From contig NC_133391.1 in assembly GCF_047511655.1 (NCBI RefSeq), forward strand, positions 119,978,384 to 120,042,383: a stretch of DNA of 64,000 bases, given 5' to 3'. Each line of letters starts with the position of its first letter. Within the stretch, counting starts at the first letter, position 1. Below are positions 11,601 through 21,440 of the stretch, in pieces. The notes under the pieces are model-generated. The model was given only the letters and a program-made list of their open reading frames with translations. It did not search any database and was not told the DNA's origin. Origin of the DNA: Castor canadensis (lineage: Eukaryota > Chordata > Mammalia > Rodentia > Castoridae). The position numbers and the translations under genes are program-made.

Positions 11601-12650
11601 CTGACAAATACATAAAAATAAAATAATAAACTGCACAATCCTAACCCTCCTTCCGTAAGTACACTTCCCAAACTCAGATTCAGATGTGCCATTATCAAGA
11701 CTAGAAGGGAGTGGAGGTACACAGGTCACCACATGCCCCTCACAGCCCTCCAGCTTCTGGCCCAGGGTGAGGGGTAAAATACTCATAATTACTGTGGGAA
11801 GAGGAGTGGCCTTGAGTGGTTGAGAGAAGTCATCTAGTAATAGTCAAATCTCATCTTCAGGTCGCAGGGAGAACCCCTGCTCCTTGTCCATCCTCCCAGT
11901 GCGTGTGACATTCCCAGTTCTTTAGATGTATCTTCCAGTCATTTCCTGAGTCCTGAGCTTTCCCTCAATTTCAGACCGTCTCTGGGCCTCACAAGCAGTG
12001 TTACTTTTCTCACCAAAACTTTCTTAATCTTTAAAAGTCTTTTCCCCTACCACAGGAATGTTCACTCATTGACTGTACTGATGCATTCTCTTTGAAGAGG
12101 ACCTTTAGTATTAATAAAATGGGAAGACGAACTTACTTCTAACAAGCCATTAGGATTCAATGTGGCTATCATTAGGGTAGAATGTCATTCACACCACTAA
12201 CTTAAAAAATGTGCCTTTTCATACCCAGCCTGCAGAGTTCCCATCATCAGCCTTCATACCCTCTTCTAAAGGCCTTTAGTCTCATTAAACAAGAAATGAG
12301 GAATGAGGCAGTAGAGAATGGGGGAAGGGAACAAGTTGAAGGTGTTTCAAGTTGGTATTCCTTTCTTTGAGCTAGAACTCCTCCAGCATCCTTGCTTTGG
12401 AGGAAACATTCCAGGGCTGAAATGCAAAGCTGAGGGTCCTGCCTGTGCTAGTGACTAAAGCAGTGCTCTGACCAGATTATTTAGGGACTGACTTGGACAA
12501 GAAAAGGTAAAGGGTTTGAGAAGATTATGATTTTTTAGCTTTCCATAAAAGTAGCAACTGTGAAGCTATTTGAGGTTTTTCAAGATTAAAACATATCACA
12601 TTTTAATCACAAATAGGCCTGTCCTAGGGGAATTCAAATGGAAATATGAG
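11600..12650. other. Stretch with no recognised feature
   Basis: Unique-looking sequence; no exon or clear repeat found on either strand. Confidence 0.45.
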
Positions 12651-12654
12651 GATA

Positions 12655-12715
12655 TTTGGCCAGAATAAACAATTCTTATTTCCTTTAAAGCAGAGTTGTT
12701 ATTTTACATGGACAG
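12655..12715 (+). repeat. LTR-like 3' fragment
   Basis: Contains AATAAA at 12664-12669 and a 32-bp stretch (12678-12709) matching 14172-14203 at 30 of 32 positions. Probably the same dispersed family as the element near 13.8-14.2 kb. Confidence 0.45.
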
Positions 12716-13755
12716 GGTCCCAAAATACACATTGGCCCCAGTGAGCTAATTTCTATTAAAGAAAGAAGTTCTTTCTGGGAAATCAATAGCCTGTTGATCA
12801 CCCAGAGTGACATGGAGAGAAAAGATAAAGAAAGTCAGAGAGATTAAAAGTGAAAGCACAATTTAGGGTCGTGTGATTTAAGCAAATTCCAAAATCTCTC
12901 TTGGATTCTGTTTCCTACTCTGAAAAAATGGTTAATAGTATCTGTCTTGCAAGATTGGGAAGATTAGGCATGCTAACAGTAACAATAAGAGCACTGTAAA
13001 TGGTAATTATGTGTGAGAATGTTTTCTATCTGCATACACTCTCTCCCCAGGAATCAGTGTGGGGAGCTTTATTTTTAAATTCTGCTATTGTGCAGGTGCC
13101 TCTTGAGTTTGGATTAGGAAGCTCTTAGCAACTGTTCCTCTCATGATACTCCTTCTTAAATATGATTTAGTCTGTTCTAAACCTTTGGAAATGTGACCTC
13201 AGGTGAGCACCCAGAAACATTAAAAAGTTCACTTAATATTTATTTTAATTTCTTGAGTTAAATTTGCCCTCACCAGCTTTCATTTGTTCCTCACAAAACA
13301 CTTAATCAATTGTGTTTTTTTTTTTAATTGAACAGAGAATTCTCCCAAGGTTATAGATTTGCAAGTAGAAACAAATGGGCCCCATACTGTTACTGCATCT
13401 CAAACAGTGATTTCCCTTTCTTTGGACAGACAACCTCCAAAGAGTTCATTTTTTTAAAAAAATCAATGCATATTTTCAGATAAAGGAGTTGCCAAAACAA
13501 AAGTTCTGATTTTTCAAGTTATTTTTAATATGGCTGAAGTCTGAAGCAGTTTGTCTGTGATGCTGAAGTGGTCTGAAGCAGCCATATCCACATCAAAGAT
13601 CTTGCAGACTGACCTCTGCTGAGTAGAATGTAGTGATTGTGAAGAGATGAACCACTGCATATCCAAAGCCAAAATTATTGAGCTATCTTAGGCACTTTAG
13701 AAAAATAGGCATTTGATTTTTTTTTCTAATTCAATAATCTTTGTCAAGTGCTTTA
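12715..13755. other. AT-rich stretch, no gene recognised
   Basis: Holds poly(T) and poly(A) runs and AT-rich motifs, but no exon or clearly assigned repeat. It lies 0.8-1.8 kb beyond the CARTPT poly(A) region. Confidence 0.4.
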
Positions 13756-13759
13756 TGTT

Positions 13760-14205
13760 TAGGATCGTGCTAACTCTATGTGCTGTCCATGGACTGATAG
13801 CATCAGCCGTAATTGGTGTAGCCACTTACTTTCAGCCTTTCTTTCTGACCTAACATTCTCTTGACTAGCAGGAAAGCTCTGGGAATGTATTGTTATGCTT
13901 AGCAGACCTCTATCCTCTCCTGACCCTAAAGCTAAGAGTGCTATAAGATAGCATCTGAAACCTATAGCAAAGATTTCTCTGCTTGGCTGTAGCGTACCTA
14001 CCAAACATCCCCACCATCTATTTGCTAAATGCGGTGATTTATGACTTTCTTTGTTCTGTGGCTATAAAAGTTCACAGAACCTCTTCCACTTCAGAGAGTG
14101 TGATTCAAGATCATTTGAATCCATGGTTCCCTGGCCATGGTCACGCATATTTGGCTCAAAATAAACTATTTATTTCCTTTATAGCAGAGTTGTTACTTTA
14201 CATTG
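13760..14205 (+). mobile_element. Possible old solitary LTR
   Basis: TATAAAAG at 14063-14070 lies about 90 bp upstream of AATAAA at 14160-14165, preceded by TTGGCTCAA, the order expected for an LTR U3-R-U5. No internal retroviral sequence is present. The 5' boundary and family are uncertain. Confidence 0.4.
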
Positions 14206-14534
14206 ACAAGGTTTACTGTTAAAATTAAGGAATCTAGCTAAATGTTTGAATAAACAAAATTGTATCACCTCAAGTCCAGTCATCTCCATCCCATCTCTCT
14301 CTCCCTCCCTCCTCCATGCACACACCCACACACAGCCCACATCACTGCAAAGAAAAATAGAGTATACCAGAGTTGGTGTGGCAGACTCCTAATTAATGTT
14401 CCAAACTCCTTGGAGCTAAGGTGCTGCTCTCCCAACAGACAGCTATTTTTAAATACTTCTCTTTGAAAACAACAGCATAATTAATCTCATTATTATTCCT
14501 ACTTAAATTACTTATGTAGAAACAACAATGCACT

Positions 14535-14978
14535 CTAAGCAATTATTAAAAACACTTTATTATGTGTAATTTGTACATGCTTCAATCTGGGTGCTTAGGG
14601 TGATTTATTTTCCAGGCTGTGATGTCATCTACCAAGATTAACTAGATCTAATTTCCATTCTGCCATGCCACATACAAAAATACGATTTTCAAAGCAAAGT
14701 TCCTCTTCTTTACACAAAGGTACAGAAGAGTTTGTGGGACAAATAAAATGAGAAAAGAATATTTGCACACATACCAACCAACACCATACAAGGCAGTATC
14801 CTTCACACAGTAACATCTAATGTGTTCTTTTATTTGGGGACAGCAGGATAAGAGCCTCTTCACCCTCAGAGGGAAATGCAATCTTTATTTGTCGCTAAAG
14901 CCAAACTCCAGGGATAAAGGTGTGGTCCTCTGGGGGACTGGAGGGGAAAGGGCAATATGGAGGAGAATGACCGCCCCT
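14535..14978 (-). other. CARTPT: CARTPT 3' UTR with alternative poly(A) signals
   Basis: Read on the minus strand, AATAAA hexamers occur at 14884-14889, 14829-14834, 14604-14609 and 14556-14561. The first would end the mRNA about 110 nt after the stop and the last two about 400 nt after it. Rat CART is known to have two mRNA sizes from alternative polyadenylation, and these two groups fit that. The lower boundary is an estimate. Confidence 0.6.
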
Positions 14979-15086
14979 TCATAAGCACTTCAAGAGGAAG
15001 GAATTGCAGGAGGTTCCGCGTGGACAGTCGCACAGCTTCCCGATCCTCGCTCCCTTTCGCACTGCGCACTGCTCTCCAGCGTCGCA
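14979..15086 (-). CDS. CARTPT: CARTPT exon 3, coding part (residues 82-116, cysteine knot)
   Basis: 35 codons plus TGA, opening with Cys82 right after a TTTGCAG acceptor. It holds all six cysteines that form the three disulphides of mature CART, and ends LLKCL. No substitution relative to the mammalian sequence I recall is visible, as expected for the receptor-active part of the peptide. Confidence 0.97.
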   Translation of the reverse strand, partial: CDAGEQCAVRKGARIGKLCDCPRGTSCNSFLLKCL

Positions 15087-15429
15087 CTGCAAAGGACACA
15101 CAGGGTGGTCATTGGGTTCTGTCTCTTGGGAGAAGTGATTGCACCCCTTCCCCACAGATCGGACTGGACCTGAAACACAGGGAACCTTATGCTTATAATT
15201 TCAGTGAGAAGACATTTTTTAAAAAAGAAAGAAACTTAAATGATCCATCCCTTCCCACTTTCTTCCATCCCTTAGGAGAGGTATTTCCTGGCTCCTTTTC
15301 TTACTTATCCCGGGTGAGGATGTGTGAGGGATTAACTAGTCCTTTTTTTCCCCTAAGAAATAGACAATACAGCTATGCTTTCTCACAACCTTCCTCCCCT
15401 ACTTTCCCACTTCTTCATTCCAAGAAAGG

Positions 15430-15478
<49 letters not shown>

Positions 15479-16509
15479 GTATTTTACCCGGAGCTATCCA
15501 AGGAAGGACACCAATTCTGAATTTTTGACCCCAGAACTTAGATTTTTTTAAAAGCCTGGTTATGTTCAGGAAGAAATTAGGGAGGCAAGAACTCAGTAGA
15601 TTCAAGGTGAAGCAAAAAGTTCATCTTCAGCAAATACACCTTCCCACACAGCTCACAGAATGGTTCCTGGCACAGCTGCTCAATCCTCTAGTCTACCTTT
15701 GCCCTTTAGGTACCAAGTTGAAAGAAAAGAGCACCCCACAGAAGAATGCAAACCCAATACCCGAGTTACTCAGCCACATCCCAGGGTAAGGACGTTTATA
15801 ATATTCAAGGCGGTGTATGTTTCTCTTGGGGAAACATGGGAAGGGAGTGACCCCAAAGCCTTACCATGGGCACCTGGCCATACTTCTTCTCATAGATCGG
15901 AATACGTTTACTCTTAAGCTTCTTCAAGACTTCCTGCAGCGCTTCAATCTGCAACACACCGCGGGGAGCCCGAAGTTGCCGCCTTGGCTGGGAGCCCAGC
16001 CCAGGTTCTCACTTTCAGCCCCAGTTACAAGAAGCCCGGGACGCACGGCGGGACTCCGCAGACAAAAGGGACATTGGTGGGATTGCAGCTTAGCGCTCCA
16101 GGTCTCTCGGGGACCTGCCCTGAGTTCAGGTCCCAGAGCTGCCGAGGCTCGCGTTGCTCCGAGGGACTGAGACGAGGGACTTGCTCGACAGACTGCCTGG
16201 ATCCCGAGGGCTCCAGACGATCTCGGGGTGCCAGAGGATGCCCGGGCCTCGGGAATGGGGTTGAGGGCCCGAGGAGGAGGAATGCCGGCAAAGGAAGGGA
16301 CCGCGCGGCAGCCCCAGGGTGTCCGGGGCCGGGGAGGGGGGGATACTGACCAGCTCCTTCTCGTGGGAGGCGTCCTCCACCGCCGAGTAGACGTCCAGAG
16401 CTCGAGGACGGAGCTCGGCGTCCTCCTGGGCAAGGGCGCCCAGCAGAGGTAGCAGCAGCAGCAGGGCGGCGCCCAGTAGGGGCAGCAGCCGCAGGCGGGA
16501 GCTCTCCAT
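14979..16509 (-). CDS. CARTPT: CARTPT, cocaine- and amphetamine-regulated transcript prepropeptide (three-exon gene, coding span)
   Basis: Secreted neuropeptide precursor acting in the regulated secretory pathway of hypothalamic, other neural and endocrine cells; known roles include appetite and stress control. Coding exons on the minus strand are 16509-16351, 15948-15865 and 15086-14979, joined in phase 0 with GT/AG borders, giving 116 residues and a TGA stop, the length of human CART. Residues 1-27 form a Leu-rich signal peptide ending before Gln28. Lys67-Arg68 and Lys74-Lys75 are the convertase sites that release the two active peptides. Six cysteines at 82, 88, 100, 102, 108 and 115 form the C-terminal knot. 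The ATG sits in a strong Kozak context (CACCATGG), 42 nt below a TATA box. Compared from memory with human and rat, Arg34 (Gln), Val40 (Ile) and Glu45 (Asp) differ; the C-terminal active region looks unchanged. The frame is intact and the identification is very secure. Confidence 0.97.
15432..15477. repeat. (GT)n microsatellite in CARTPT intron 2
   Basis: About 23 uninterrupted GT units in the 778-nt second intron (15087-15864). The apparent cysteine/valine ORF through it is an artefact of the repeat. Probably length-variable between individuals. Confidence 0.95.
15865..15948 (-). CDS. CARTPT: CARTPT exon 2, short form (residues 54-81)
   Basis: 28 codons between a TTGCAG acceptor and a GTAAGG donor. 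It encodes [15 protein letters not shown], then [13 protein letters not shown]. Both dibasic processing sites (Lys67-Arg68, Lys74-Lys75) lie here. Isoleucine directly after the KR site is the residue I recall for rat, where human has valine. The exon can be extended 39 nt upstream by an alternative acceptor (separate entry). Confidence 0.97.
15949..15987 (-). CDS. CARTPT: CARTPT alternative exon 2 extension (13 codons, long isoform)
   Basis: Exactly 39 nt directly upstream of exon 2, opened by an AG acceptor (CCCAG at its upstream edge). It reads in frame without a stop as [13 protein letters not shown] and then joins Ile54. Rat and mouse make a long proCART by using an alternative acceptor here, with a closely similar 13-residue insert as I recall it; humans make only the short form. 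The insert would give a 129-residue precursor. Length, frame and residue similarity support retention of the long form; transcript use is not shown by sequence alone. Confidence 0.85.
16351..16509 (-). CDS. CARTPT: CARTPT exon 1, coding part (residues 1-53)
   Basis: 53 complete codons from ATG at 16509 to a Leu codon at 16351, followed by a GTCAGT donor. It encodes the signal peptide (hydrophobic core about residues 8-24, cleavage expected after Ala27) and the N-terminal propeptide ending HEKEL. The exon is very GC rich, unlike the AT-rich flanks, as expected for a 5' CpG-dense exon. Confidence 0.97.
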
Positions 16510-16550
16510 GGTGCTGAAACGCCTTCCGCTGGGGTACCCCGTGCTCCCGC

Positions 16551-16558
16551 CTTTTATA
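16551..16558 (-). promoter_or_regulatory. CARTPT: CARTPT TATA box
   Basis: TATAAAAG on the minus strand, 42 nt upstream of the ATG. Initiation would fall near 16525-16530, leaving a 5' UTR of about 20 nt, short as in known CART mRNAs. It is the only such box close to the start. Confidence 0.85.
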
Positions 16559-16662
16559 GTGAGCCCGAGTCCCGGTGCAGGGAAGAGGGAGGGGGCGAGG
16601 AAGGAAGGGGCTGTGGAGGAGGGCCCGGGTCAACCGTCTGTAGGCTGCGCTCCGCCGCCGCT

Positions 16663-16670
16663 TGACGTCA
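16663..16670. promoter_or_regulatory. CRE palindrome in the CARTPT promoter
   Basis: A perfect TGACGTCA cAMP-response element about 105-112 bp upstream of the TATA box. CART transcription is known to respond to cAMP/PKA through CREB at a proximal CRE, so this is the likely site. A CAGCTG E-box lies further upstream at 16804-16809; its use is unknown. Confidence 0.8.
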
Positions 16671-17124
16671 ATGCCCGCCGGGCTCCGGGCGCCCGGGAAC
16701 GAGGCTCGGCGCACAGATGGGCCAGAGCGCAGAGAACCAGACCCGGTGCCCCCGAACGCTGTCAGCCCCGCGGCGAGGGACGCTCCCCCAGGGGCCTGAA
16801 CTGCAGCTGAGGGGCCAGGGGTGAGGGATGGGGAACGGCAGGGCCTGTAAATGGAAAATGCCTTCGGGGCAAGTCACAGGCAGGAGAGCAGCTTCCCATC
16901 ACCTAGCTCCCGCCCTGCCTGGCAAGGCAGCAAGAAAGGAGTGCTGCTTCCAGACAACGTGTTTGATGGGCACCTTACTGGGCATCTGTGGGATAGAGGA
17001 GGCGAATATAGTGTAGAACAGAAAGAAAAGCCATGCTGTCCCCACCATGGGTTCTTTGGTGGGAACCGAGTGGTAATAATGAAGAGAAGGAAAACGGAAT
17101 AACAGGAACAGAATGGGGGGTGCA

Positions 17125-17340
17125 GAGAACCAGACTCTGATTCCAGTCCTGGCTTCACCACTTACGAGCCCGTGTAACTTAGGACAAAATTAAGAACCAT
17201 TCTGAGCCTCCACTCTTTCCTTTGTAAAACTGAGATGAAAAAGATGTAACCTCACAAGGTTATTGAGAGAATGAAGTGAAAGATTAGGAGTGTAAAACTC
17301 TTGGCTCTAAGCACAATGAACACTAAGCCTTTCTGTCCTT
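17125..17340 (+). repeat. MIR SINE
   Basis: Sense MIR pattern: CTGGCTTCACCACTTACGAG, GTGTAACTTAGGACAA, CTGAGCCTCCACTC, TTTGTAAAACTGAGATG and CTAAGCACAATGAACAC. Confidence 0.8.
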
Positions 17341-17639
17341 CCCCCTTTGAACTCTCAGAATGCCAGGTACTGTATGCTGTATCTCAGCTTTTCCTCAGGG
17401 CATTTAACCATTCAGAGTTCCTCCTAGGACACCCCTGTGTCCAGGAAACATGTCCAGAAAGAAAGTAAAGGGGTGAAAACATGCAGCTTCCTGATTATAG
17501 AAATTCCTCAAGAGATCAGAAGCCAATTGTAAGCCATGTCCTTGGTGACTTATGAAGACCTTGAGGTTTTTTTTTTTTTTTAAGAGATTAGGGTCCTTAT
17601 AACCTGAATGTAAATAACAGTTCCTATAGAAGTGACCCC

Positions 17640-18190
17640 TTAGAACTACAGCTAACCCACCTGTTTGCCCACCTGGCTTCTTTCACTACAACCTCTTTCC
17701 TTCAACTGCTCCTGAATTCATACACTTTTCGCCATCCCCTTACTACACCTCAGATGTGATCAGCTGCCCAGCCTGCTTAATGTCTAATCCTTAATTCCTA
17801 CCCCATCTTCTCCTGCTTTCCTCTAATCCCTATTTTACCCCCAGCCAAGGTGCTTTCCCCCTTAAAATACACTAACTGCCTCTCATCTTACCAAGTAAAT
17901 TCCTCCTCCTGATTTACAAAGTAAAGACCTGCATGCTGCTCCCTTGCATATTCTTACCACTCTACCTCAGACTCTTCCACTCCAGCATCACTAGCCTTCT
18001 TTTTGGTCCTCTCATAGACCAATCTCATTCCTACTTTGATGCCTTTATGCTAACCTTACCTGGAAATGTCTTCCTACCTCTCTAAATGGCTCACAGCTTC
18101 TTGTTACTTAAATCTCAATTTAAGTATTCATGACTACTCAATCTAATGTATCCACCCATTTATTTTCCCACAAATTTATTGCTTGGCAAG
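17640..18190 (+). repeat. L2 LINE 3' region
   Basis: Typical L2 segments in order: TAAAGACCTGCATGCTGCTC, CTTCCACTCCAGC, TTGATGCCTTTATGCTAACC, and GGAAATGTCTTCCTACCTC. Confidence 0.65.
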
Positions 18191-21190
18191 TGATGTGGGC
18201 CATTGAGATAGTTAATACATAACATGTGTCCAACTACTTCACTTATCAAGTACTTAATTGTTACTCAAATACATATTTGGAAGGGATTCAAGAAGTAATA
18301 TCTCTTCTGATAAACAGTACACATATTAACAACATCGAAATATTTTCCTTTAGAGTAAATCCAACCTGAAAGTGTATCCAACACCTCCCCCAGCTCTGCC
18401 TTTCACATAGACCTTTTGATTCTGCACAAAACTTCAGTGGCAGCACATCTTACTGTTTAAATCTTACACCGAAATATCAGCACTCATCGAAAAAACTATA
18501 TCCAGTGATCTTAAAAGTAGCCTATGCTTCAAAAGAAAAATAACTCCAAATAATATCTTAGCTCATCCTTCAACAAGAATGTGGCTATCCCCAGTGCAAC
18601 ACAAATTTTGTGTTCAGACACAAGTAATAGCTTTCCCTTTGTGACTATTGGAAAAAAATCACTCAAAAGTGATCAGTCCTGCTGATGCTGGGGTAAAGTT
18701 ATCATCTTCATGTAAGAAGGAACCACATTTAGTAGACGGGTTAGGGAAAAGACTCTTGGACAATCCTGTGAAGAAAGTGGGGACTATCTGTACTTTACAC
18801 ATTACAATGCCTTTTTCATCTTGAACAAAATGATTTCATCTAGTGTCTTGAGGAAGTAGTCACAGTGAAGTTTAGTCCATTTTTTTCCCAAAGACAATTT
18901 GTGCAAATTATGACAGGAGAAGGAACAAAAGAATGAGATGTTCCGGCCTTTACATCATGTCCTGTCAGGACAATTTATACATTCTTGCTACTTTGTAATG
19001 ACTCCACGAGGGGAAAAGAGCCCACTTTTGATACCCCAAAGCTATAAAGAAAATTCATAATTGGATTTAATCACCACTTCTCATCCCAGATATAGAAAAG
19101 GAAATCAGGTCACCTCACAAAAGAGAAGTAACAACTAGCATATGTCTATAGAGATTTGCTGTGGAAAACCACTCTCAACCATCCTGAGATAGAGTAGGCC
19201 TTTAGTTCTGCTCTTTGAAACAGCTTCAAGCACAGAAATCTCATCAGCAGAGAGCCAAGACACTAGTGCCAGTAAGACCTACTTAGGACACCATGCCCTG
19301 TGAGAAGGAAATTTAAGTTTGGGAAAACTTCTTCTTACTCAGGTCTATTTCTTAGAGTTTTTAATCTTTCACTAAAAAAAATAACCCATTAATTGATTTG
19401 TGACTTGGGAAGAGAACAGAGAATACCTTGGATTTGGTCCCAAAAAACCCCTAAAAGGCTAGTCAATATTACTAAATAAGGATTTTAGAACCCAAAGATG
19501 TTAAACAGTGAGAAAGTCATGACAGAATGAGGCACCAAAATTATGTCTTTTCCAAGCTCCTGTTTTTCATCTTCAATTGTGAATGATTTCTTTTCTAACA
19601 CACCCCATAATAACTCTGGCTTTTGAGGCTGTCATATTGTTCAAATGTCAGACTGTTTTCTGATCCATTAACCCCCCTCTCTATCCACCCCTGCAACCAA
19701 GTCATTAAATAGCAAAACTTCCTCAGTTTATTTCATTGACTTCTTCAATATTTGTACTTAAGACTGTGTCTCTTTACTTGCGTCAGCTGCACTTCCCCCA
19801 AGTTAAACATCACTGTTCTCTTTGGCACACATCTGTAAGCTCTTAGGCAGTACCCTTTTCATTTCTACATTGTCTGCTTTCCATCCTCCCTGATTGCAGA
19901 AGAAAGACTCATTCCCTCTGACATTCATCTTCTGTTTACCAACTTTTAATTCATAGCTTTCCAAAGGAACTGCCACTTGCTGTATTCTAACTAAACAGCT
20001 TTATCACTATCTGGAAGAAAATAATCAGTAAGTAAAGGAGACTTGGAGTTGGTGCTAAATAAACAGACAGGTGTTGGAGATATAATAGTAAAGAATATGT
20101 TCTTTACAGACAGCCTTTTGAAAAAGCAAAATGGGAAACTGGGCAAAGCTTTCCATTATTTTTTAAGTTTTCAATTAAAACAATTTCCATTTCATGACTC
20201 ATTTAAAAAATCTGGGTGACCCATATGTTCACTCCTAAGTATTCTAAGGACTGATAAGGTAATTCAGACCAGCTTTTGCCCTAAGAATCTTTGGGTCTGA
20301 TCACAAATGCCTATTGAAAGCAACTCTGTAAGGTAAAGGTCCTAATAAACAAAGGGGAGTCCAGAGTAGTCAGAGATTAATTCCCTCTAGTGAGGAAATC
20401 TCCATGAAAAATAGCACCCCTCAGATGAGCTGCTGGGTCTTAGAAGACAGAAGAATTTCAACAATACCAAACATTCCACTCTGGGACCCTGAGGGCAGAT
20501 GGGCAGGAGCCACCTAAGCAGAACATCCAGAGGCCCAATGAGTGTCCTGATTGCTAGAGAGTACACGACAGAGAAATGTGAGCGATGGGGGAGTAGAATG
20601 GGAAACAAGCCCAGAAAGAAGCAGTGAAGCAAAAAAAGGAAACTCCATAGTGGCAATAGATGGTTCCTAATTTGGATTCAAAGAACGGGAGGTAGGAGCA
20701 GAGGTGAACCCAAAGAATTTTATTTTCCAAATACTAACATTATAAAGTAAGATTTTCTAATCTGAAAAGTCTAGCCTAAGAAAAATGACCTGTGGAATAT
20801 AAGGAGGTGTCACTGGCCAAGGATAGGAAACTTTTCCCTGGGTCCCAGCAGGGTACACCTGCCGGAGTGCAGCGGAAGTGCACACCTAACCTATACTTCC
20901 TGTGCCACTACTGTCCCTTAGCTTTTTTCCAGTCTTCTCAGTTTATGAAAAGTATAGGATTAGCAGTAAAGCAGCCTAGTAGGATACCCCAAGAAATTGA
21001 CTATATGACTTAATAGAAAGCTTGAGCTAGTCACGTGGCCTGCACCAAAGGAAATGAGCTAAGAAGTGCAGTGTTAACCTGTCCCATTGTCAACTACACA
21101 TGCCTCTGCCGTGGTCACACCCTTCTCTATGTCTAAAATTGTCCATGCTTTAAACATGAAAAAACCTTGTGTCAAGACATATTGTACCCA
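18190..21190. other. 3 kb repeat-poor interval upstream of CARTPT
   Basis: No exon, SINE or LINE was recognised across about 3 kb beginning 1.7 kb upstream of the CARTPT start. It is the longest stretch with little visible repeat content, so regulatory DNA could lie here; nothing specific is identified. Confidence 0.4.
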
Positions 21191-21440
21191 AAGTCTTCCT
21201 CATCTACTGCTCCATTCTGCCACCAGGTCTGCCTTGCCTTTGTTCCCACAGATCTTTATGCGTGTGATTACACACCTCGTGGAATACCTCCCATGACTGT
21301 GTGTCTAACTCATCCACTAGACACTCAGAGACCCTTGAGGGCAGAGAATGTGTCTAAACACCTTTACTTCCAGTACTTGGCATGGTGCCCCATATACAGA
21401 AATGCCAGAGAAAGTGAGTTGCTATGAAAGGAAGGATAAC
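21190..21440 (+). repeat. L2 LINE 3' end
   Basis: ACCCTTGAGGGCAGAGAATG followed by CAGTACTTGGCATGGTGCC, the L2 terminal pattern. Confidence 0.65.

Larger units (their letters stand above)
15950..16800. promoter_or_regulatory. GC- and CpG-rich 5' region of CARTPT
   Basis: Base composition rises sharply over intron 1, exon 1 and the promoter, with many CG dinucleotides, against AT-rich flanks on both sides. This looks like a CpG island over the CARTPT 5' end. I did not compute formal observed/expected values. Confidence 0.7.

Noticed and set aside
15399-15605. Frame with a His-Thr repeat
   Set aside because: Translation of the (GT)n microsatellite in CARTPT intron 2.
15924-16714. Frames of 120-229 codons on both strands over the CARTPT 5' end
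   Set aside because: GC-rich DNA has few stops; they overlap exon 1 or its promoter in other frames and lack similarity to known proteins.
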